From Polymorphobacter_B sp038225475 (lineage in GTDB: Bacteria; Pseudomonadota; Alphaproteobacteria; Sphingomonadales; Sphingomonadaceae), in the NCBI GenBank assembly GCA_038225475.1, contig JBBRRA010000001.1, forward strand, positions 1 to 64,000: a stretch of DNA of 64,000 bases, written 5' to 3'. Position 1 is the stretch's first letter, and every line of letters starts with the position of its first letter. Below the pieces are notes generated by a model, which saw only the letters and a list, made by a program, of their open reading frames with translations, did not search any database and was not told the DNA's origin. Position numbers and translations under genes: made by a program. This document shows positions 60,618 to 64,000 of this stretch, piece by piece.

Positions 60618-61016
60618 GTGATCTATATCGTCGAAAACTCGCTCCAGATTTTAGCTGCGTCGCTTGTCGCGTTCGTTGTCGGGCTTGCTTATCGCGCATT
60701 TGTCGGCCGCGCCGACTTGGCGGCGCAGCGGCCATCTTTGGATATGGTGCTGGCGTTCGCGGCCGAGTTTTGGCTTGCGGCGATCCTTGCCGGCGCGCTC
60801 ATCCTCGCTCCGGCAAAAGCAAATGTCTGGGTCATGGCGCTCGGCAGCGCCGTCGTCATCTGGGTGGGGTTCGTTGTGCCGGCGCTCGTCGTGAGCCTGC
60901 GCCACCACCGCGTGCGTGGTCGAGCGGTCGCTGCCGAATGCGGTTATTGGCTGGTTGTCATGGTGGTACAAGCGATTGTGCTGGAGCGAATCGGCGTCTC
61001 AGCGCCGCTGCAGTAG
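60618..61016 (+). CDS. DUF1761-like membrane protein
   Basis: The 132-residue protein has four hydrophobic segments (LQILAASLVAFVVGLAYRAF, MVLAFAAEFWLAAILAGALI, WVMALGSAVVIWVGFVVPAL, YWLVVMVVQAIVLERIGV). This pattern resembles DUF1761. The GTG start at 60618 has TTGGAGA about nine bases upstream. A TTG at 60546 would add an unlikely hydrophilic extension. Function unknown. Confidence 0.65.
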   Translation: MIYIVENSLQILAASLVAFVVGLAYRAFVGRADLAAQRPSLDMVLAFAAEFWLAAILAGALILAPAKANVWVMALGSAVVIWVGFVVPALVVSLRHHRVRGRAVAAECGYWLVVMVVQAIVLERIGVSAPLQ

Positions 61017-61072
61017 CCGAGTTCGTGCACCGGTTGCCGATGTTTGGCATCCACCCCATATGCGGCTTGTGA

Positions 61073-61103
61073 TTGGCACAGCGCGTGTCGCGGGGGTTAT
61101 AAA
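61073..61103 (+). promoter_or_regulatory. Sigma-70-like promoter before TolC-type operon
   Basis: TTGGCA at 61073-61078 and TATAAA at 61098-61103 (or TTATAA one base earlier, spacing 18) form a fair -35/-10 pair, about 65 bases before the ATG at 61168. Confidence 0.4.
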
Positions 61104-61167
61104 TAGTGACGGTGGATTGGAAACATGGCGTCCGCGTGGGGCGTCCCGGCAGGTCATTGTTCCGGGC

Positions 61168-62598
61168 ATGAAAAGCGCCTTGTGGCTTGTTCCAGTTCTG
61201 GCGACGCTGCTGGCACATCCAGTCGCATCGACGGCGCTGGCCGATCCCCGGGGGATCATTCCGCAAACGGCACCCCGGCTGACCGATCGATCTGCGCCTT
61301 GCGACGCAGCCCCTGCCCGTCAGTTGACGCTCGCCGATCTGGTCGACATCGCGCTGTGCCGCAATCCGGCGACTGCCGTGGCATGGGCATCGGTTCGCAG
61401 TGCGGCGGCGAGCACCGGCATCGCACGCGCCGCGGAACTACCAACCTTGTCACTCAGCTTTGGACCGACGTTGACGCGGACCAATAGTTTTCGAGCCCAG
61501 TCGGTTGGCGTTGCACCGGGACAAACTATTGGATTGTCGTCGAGTTCGACTGATTTCGGATCGTCGGCAAATCTCGCGCTTAGCTATCTACTATTTGATT
61601 TTGGCGGCCGCGCCGCGCGCGTCGATTCCGCCCGCGCCAACCAGCGCGCCGCGCTCGCCACCTATGCCGATACCGCGCAAACGATCGCGCTCAATACCGT
61701 CACGGCGTATAACAGCCTGCAGGCCAATCGCGCGTCGGTCACCGCGGCCGAAGCCAGCGTTCGGTTTGCGCGCCGCTCGTTCGACACCGCCGAAGCGCGC
61801 CAACGCGCCGGAGTCGCGACACCCGCCGACCGGCTGCAGGCCGAGACGGCGTTGGCGCAGGCACAATTGACATTGCAACAGGCCGAAGGCGCGGCGCGGA
61901 CGGCTTCGGGCACGCTGGCAGTGACCATAGGCCTGCCGCCGACGACGGTACTCGACCTTGCCCCGGTGCAGCCGCTGGCATCGGCCGACCGGCTGAGCCA
62001 TGACGTTGAAACACTGATTGCCGATGCCGAGAAACTGCGACCCGATCTCGCCAGCCGGCGGGCTGGTCTGGATGCGGCCCAAGCCTCGGCGCGTGCGGCA
62101 CGTTCGGACACCCGACCGTCGGTCGGATTGAACGCTTCGAACGGGCTGAGCTATGCGAACTCGGTCAACGACCGCAACAGCGCCAGCGTCGGGGTCAGCG
62201 TTTCGATCCCATTGTTCAACGGCTGGGACCGTACCTATCGCCGCGCTGCGGCGCACGCCGAGGTCGATCGCAACATCGCGCTGGTCGAACAGACCCGCCA
62301 ACAGGCGGGGCTCGACGTCTTCACCAACGCGACGGCGCTCGACACGGCGATCCGGGTGCTTGCAACCGCCCGCGTGCTGATCAACAGCGCGACGGCATCT
62401 GCCGACATTGCGCAGGGACGTTTCAAGGCTGGCGTCGGCACGTTTACCGACCTGCTCAATGCGCAATCGGCGCTGGCGAGCGCGCGGCAGCAGATGGTCA
62501 GTGCGGACTTCGGGGTGCGCAATGCGCAAGCGCAGCTGGCGCGCTCGGTCGGCGAGATCGGGGCTGCGGTCGATGATTTACGGGGAACTGTTCGATGA
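61168..62598 (+). CDS. TolC-family outer-membrane efflux channel
   Basis: The 476-residue protein has a signal peptide (ALWLVPVLATLLAHPVASTALA). It has the two-fold TolC repeat: LTLADLVDIALCRNPATAVA with LNTVTAYNSLQANRASVTAA in the first half, and ARSDTRPSVGLNASNG with GRFKAGVGTFTDLLNAQSAL in the second. It forms the outer-membrane exit duct for the adaptor and ABC pump encoded next. The stop overlaps the adaptor start (ATGA). Confidence 0.92.
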   Translation: MKSALWLVPVLATLLAHPVASTALADPRGIIPQTAPRLTDRSAPCDAAPARQLTLADLVDIALCRNPATAVAWASVRSAAASTGIARAAELPTLSLSFGPTLTRTNSFRAQSVGVAPGQTIGLSSSSTDFGSSANLALSYLLFDFGGRAARVDSARANQRAALATYADTAQTIALNTVTAYNSLQANRASVTAAEASVRFARRSFDTAEARQRAGVATPADRLQAETALAQAQLTLQQAEGAARTASGTLAVTIGLPPTTVLDLAPVQPLASADRLSHDVETLIADAEKLRPDLASRRAGLDAAQASARAARSDTRPSVGLNASNGLSYANSVNDRNSASVGVSVSIPLFNGWDRTYRRAAAHAEVDRNIALVEQTRQQAGLDVFTNATALDTAIRVLATARVLINSATASADIAQGRFKAGVGTFTDLLNAQSALASARQQMVSADFGVRNAQAQLARSVGEIGAAVDDLRGTVR

Positions 62599-63749
62599 AG
62601 CGCCGTACGTGGATCATCCTCGCTGTAATCGCGCTCGGCATCGCCGTATTTGTGGGGTGGAAATACACGCACCGGCCCGATCCGGCAGCCGCGTACAAAA
62701 CCGCCGCAGTCACCCGCGGTGACCTGACAGAGTCGATCACCGCGAACGGTGTGATCAACCCGGTGCGCGTCGTCAGTGTCGGGACACAGGTATCCGGCAC
62801 GGTGCAAAAGCTGACCGTCGATTTCAACGACAAGGTGACCGCCGGTCAACTGCTGCTCGAACTCGACCCGTCGGTCTATGCTGCACGGCTGGCAGCGAGC
62901 GAGGCCGCGCTGGCCAATATTCGCGCGACGCAGGCGCTGCAAACCGCCAATGCCGGGCGCGCCGCGCAGTTGTTCAAGCAGCAATATATCAGTCGCCAGG
63001 ATTATGAGACGAGCCTGCAGGCGGCAAAAAGCGCCACTGCGCAGGTGGCCGCTGCCGAGGCTCAGATCAAGCAGGACCGTTCGAACCTTGGCTATACGGT
63101 AATCCGGTCGCCGGTCTCGGGCGTCGTCATCAGTCGGCTCGTCGACATCGGTCAGACAGTCGCGGCAAGCTTCAACACGCCGACGCTGTTCACCATCGCT
63201 CGCGACCTCACCAAGATGCAGATCGAAGCCGCCGTCGCTGAAGCCGATGTGGCAAAGGTCCGCGTCGGGCAGCGTGTGACGTTCAGCGTCGATGCCTATG
63301 CGGGCCGCACGTTCGAGGGATTTGTGCATCAGGTCCGGCTGAACCCGACGTCGCAGCAGAATGTCGTCACTTATACGGTGATCGTCGAGGTCGCCAACCC
63401 CGACGGCGCCCTGCTGCCCGGCATGACCGCGAACGCGTCATTCCTCGTCTCCGAACACAAGAATGTGCTGCTGATCCCCAACGCGGCGCTCAGCTACAAA
63501 CCGGCAGATTATATTCCGCCGAAGCGTGTGCGCGGCAGCTTCGACGCGAATACGGTGACAGTGTTCGTGCTCAAAGGGAGCGCGCCCGAGGCGCGGCGCA
63601 TCAAAATCGCCGGTTCCGACGCCGACAACAGCCTCATTGTCAGCGGCCAACTCGCCGAAGGCGACCGCGCCATCACCGGAGACACGCTCAAGGATGCCAA
63701 GAAGTCCGGCGGCTTCGGACCCCCCGGCACCGGCGGCAACAAGAAATGA
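62595..63749 (+). CDS. MacA-type periplasmic adaptor
   Basis: The 384-residue membrane-fusion protein has one N-terminal helix (WIILAVIALGIAVFVGW). The lipoyl-like parts are SVGTQVSGTVQKLTVDFNDK and VIRSPVSGVVISRLVDIGQT, around a coiled hairpin (residues about 90-155). The beta-barrel part (VRVGQRVTFSVDAYAGRTFE) is close to MacA of MacAB-TolC. It is coupled by overlaps to the channel and ATPase genes. Confidence 0.92.
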   Translation: MKRRTWIILAVIALGIAVFVGWKYTHRPDPAAAYKTAAVTRGDLTESITANGVINPVRVVSVGTQVSGTVQKLTVDFNDKVTAGQLLLELDPSVYAARLAASEAALANIRATQALQTANAGRAAQLFKQQYISRQDYETSLQAAKSATAQVAAAEAQIKQDRSNLGYTVIRSPVSGVVISRLVDIGQTVAASFNTPTLFTIARDLTKMQIEAAVAEADVAKVRVGQRVTFSVDAYAGRTFEGFVHQVRLNPTSQQNVVTYTVIVEVANPDGALLPGMTANASFLVSEHKNVLLIPNAALSYKPADYIPPKRVRGSFDANTVTVFVLKGSAPEARRIKIAGSDADNSLIVSGQLAEGDRAITGDTLKDAKKSGGFGPPGTGGNKK

Positions 63750-64000
63750 CGCCGGTCCTGTCGCTCGATCATGTCGTCAAGGACTATGCCAGCGAGGCCG
63801 GAACCTTTCGCGCGCTGCATGGCGTCAGCATGGACGTTGCCGAAGGTGAATTGCTGGCAATCATGGGGCCGAGCGGATCGGGCAAATCGACGCTGATGAA
63901 CATCATCGGCTGCCTCGACGCGGCAACCAGCGGCACGTACCGGTTTGAAGGCGTCGACACCGCGACGCTGGCGGAACGCGAGCTCGCACGGATGCGCAAT
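63746..64000 (+). CDS. MacB-type ABC transporter ATPase (partial)
   Basis: The first 85 codons are in the window. They show MTPVLSLDHVVKDYASEAGT, Walker A MGPSGSGKSTLMNIIGCLD and FEGVDTATLAERELARMRN, typical of MacB/LolD-type ATPases. The gene overlaps the adaptor stop (ATGA). Whether the permease domain is fused, as in MacB, or separate cannot be seen. Confidence 0.92.
   Translation, partial: MTPVLSLDHVVKDYASEAGTFRALHGVSMDVAEGELLAIMGPSGSGKSTLMNIIGCLDAATSGTYRFEGVDTATLAERELARMRN

Noticed and set aside
1..64000. tRNA, rRNA, CRISPR arrays, insertion sequences, integrases, att sites
   Set aside because: None seen on reading both strands. Periodic repeats occur only inside the first gene, and no transposase motif was noticed.

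Overview
The window is GC-rich and gene-dense, probably from an alphaproteobacterium of the Sphingomonadales. This is inferred from the TonB-dependent receptor, the very common ATGA/GTGA stop-start overlaps, two sites resembling EcfG general-stress promoters, and the overall gene repertoire. No rRNA, tRNA, CRISPR array, transposase, integrase or att site was seen.

Layout. 1-1037 is the N-terminal part of a repeat-rich secreted or autotransporter-like protein. 1343-5697 holds a histidine kinase / LuxR-type regulator pair, a diacylglycerol-kinase-family enzyme, a metallophosphoesterase and, convergent to them, a PAP2 phosphatase. 5705-7509 holds a small exported protein, a CoA-transferase and an 88-residue unknown. 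7633-29409 is a large catabolic region centred on a LysR regulator. Leftward it has a peptide/opine-type ABC importer ending in kynureninase. Rightward it has a GbcA/CntA-like Rieske oxygenase, a Cys/Met-type PLP lyase, a two-subunit opine/amino-acid oxidase and heterotetrameric sarcosine oxidase (soxBDAG). A TonB receptor, an alpha/beta hydrolase and purU follow.

Three copies of a 27-bp element with a LysR-type T-N11-A palindrome lie before the ABC operon, before the Rieske operon and before the TonB operon. This indicates one regulon in which outer-membrane uptake, inner-membrane uptake, N-demethylation and folate C1 handling work together. The substrate is unknown. A quaternary or N-methylated amino acid or opine fits best.

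29439-33233 is a two-gene NHEJ locus (ku, ligD) with a divergent small protein. 33351-37477 is an RND efflux pair behind a perfect palindrome. 37592-40686 is a DUF1800/DUF1501 pair. 40683-42937 is an ABC-2 exporter. 43016-46988 holds a D-aminoacylase-type amidohydrolase, a single-domain response regulator and an atypical Baeyer-Villiger-type monooxygenase.

46985-55854 is a leftward type IV secretion-like operon (virB1, B2, B3, B4, B6, B8, B9, B10, B11). It has no recognisable virB5, virB7, virD4 or relaxase here. 55869-57844 holds a membrane protein and a HupE-like permease, divergent from a DUF4198 protein. 57819-61016 holds a DUF4331 protein, a small lipoprotein and two poorly characterised proteins. 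61168-64000 is a TolC/MacA/MacB-type tripartite exporter cut by the window end.
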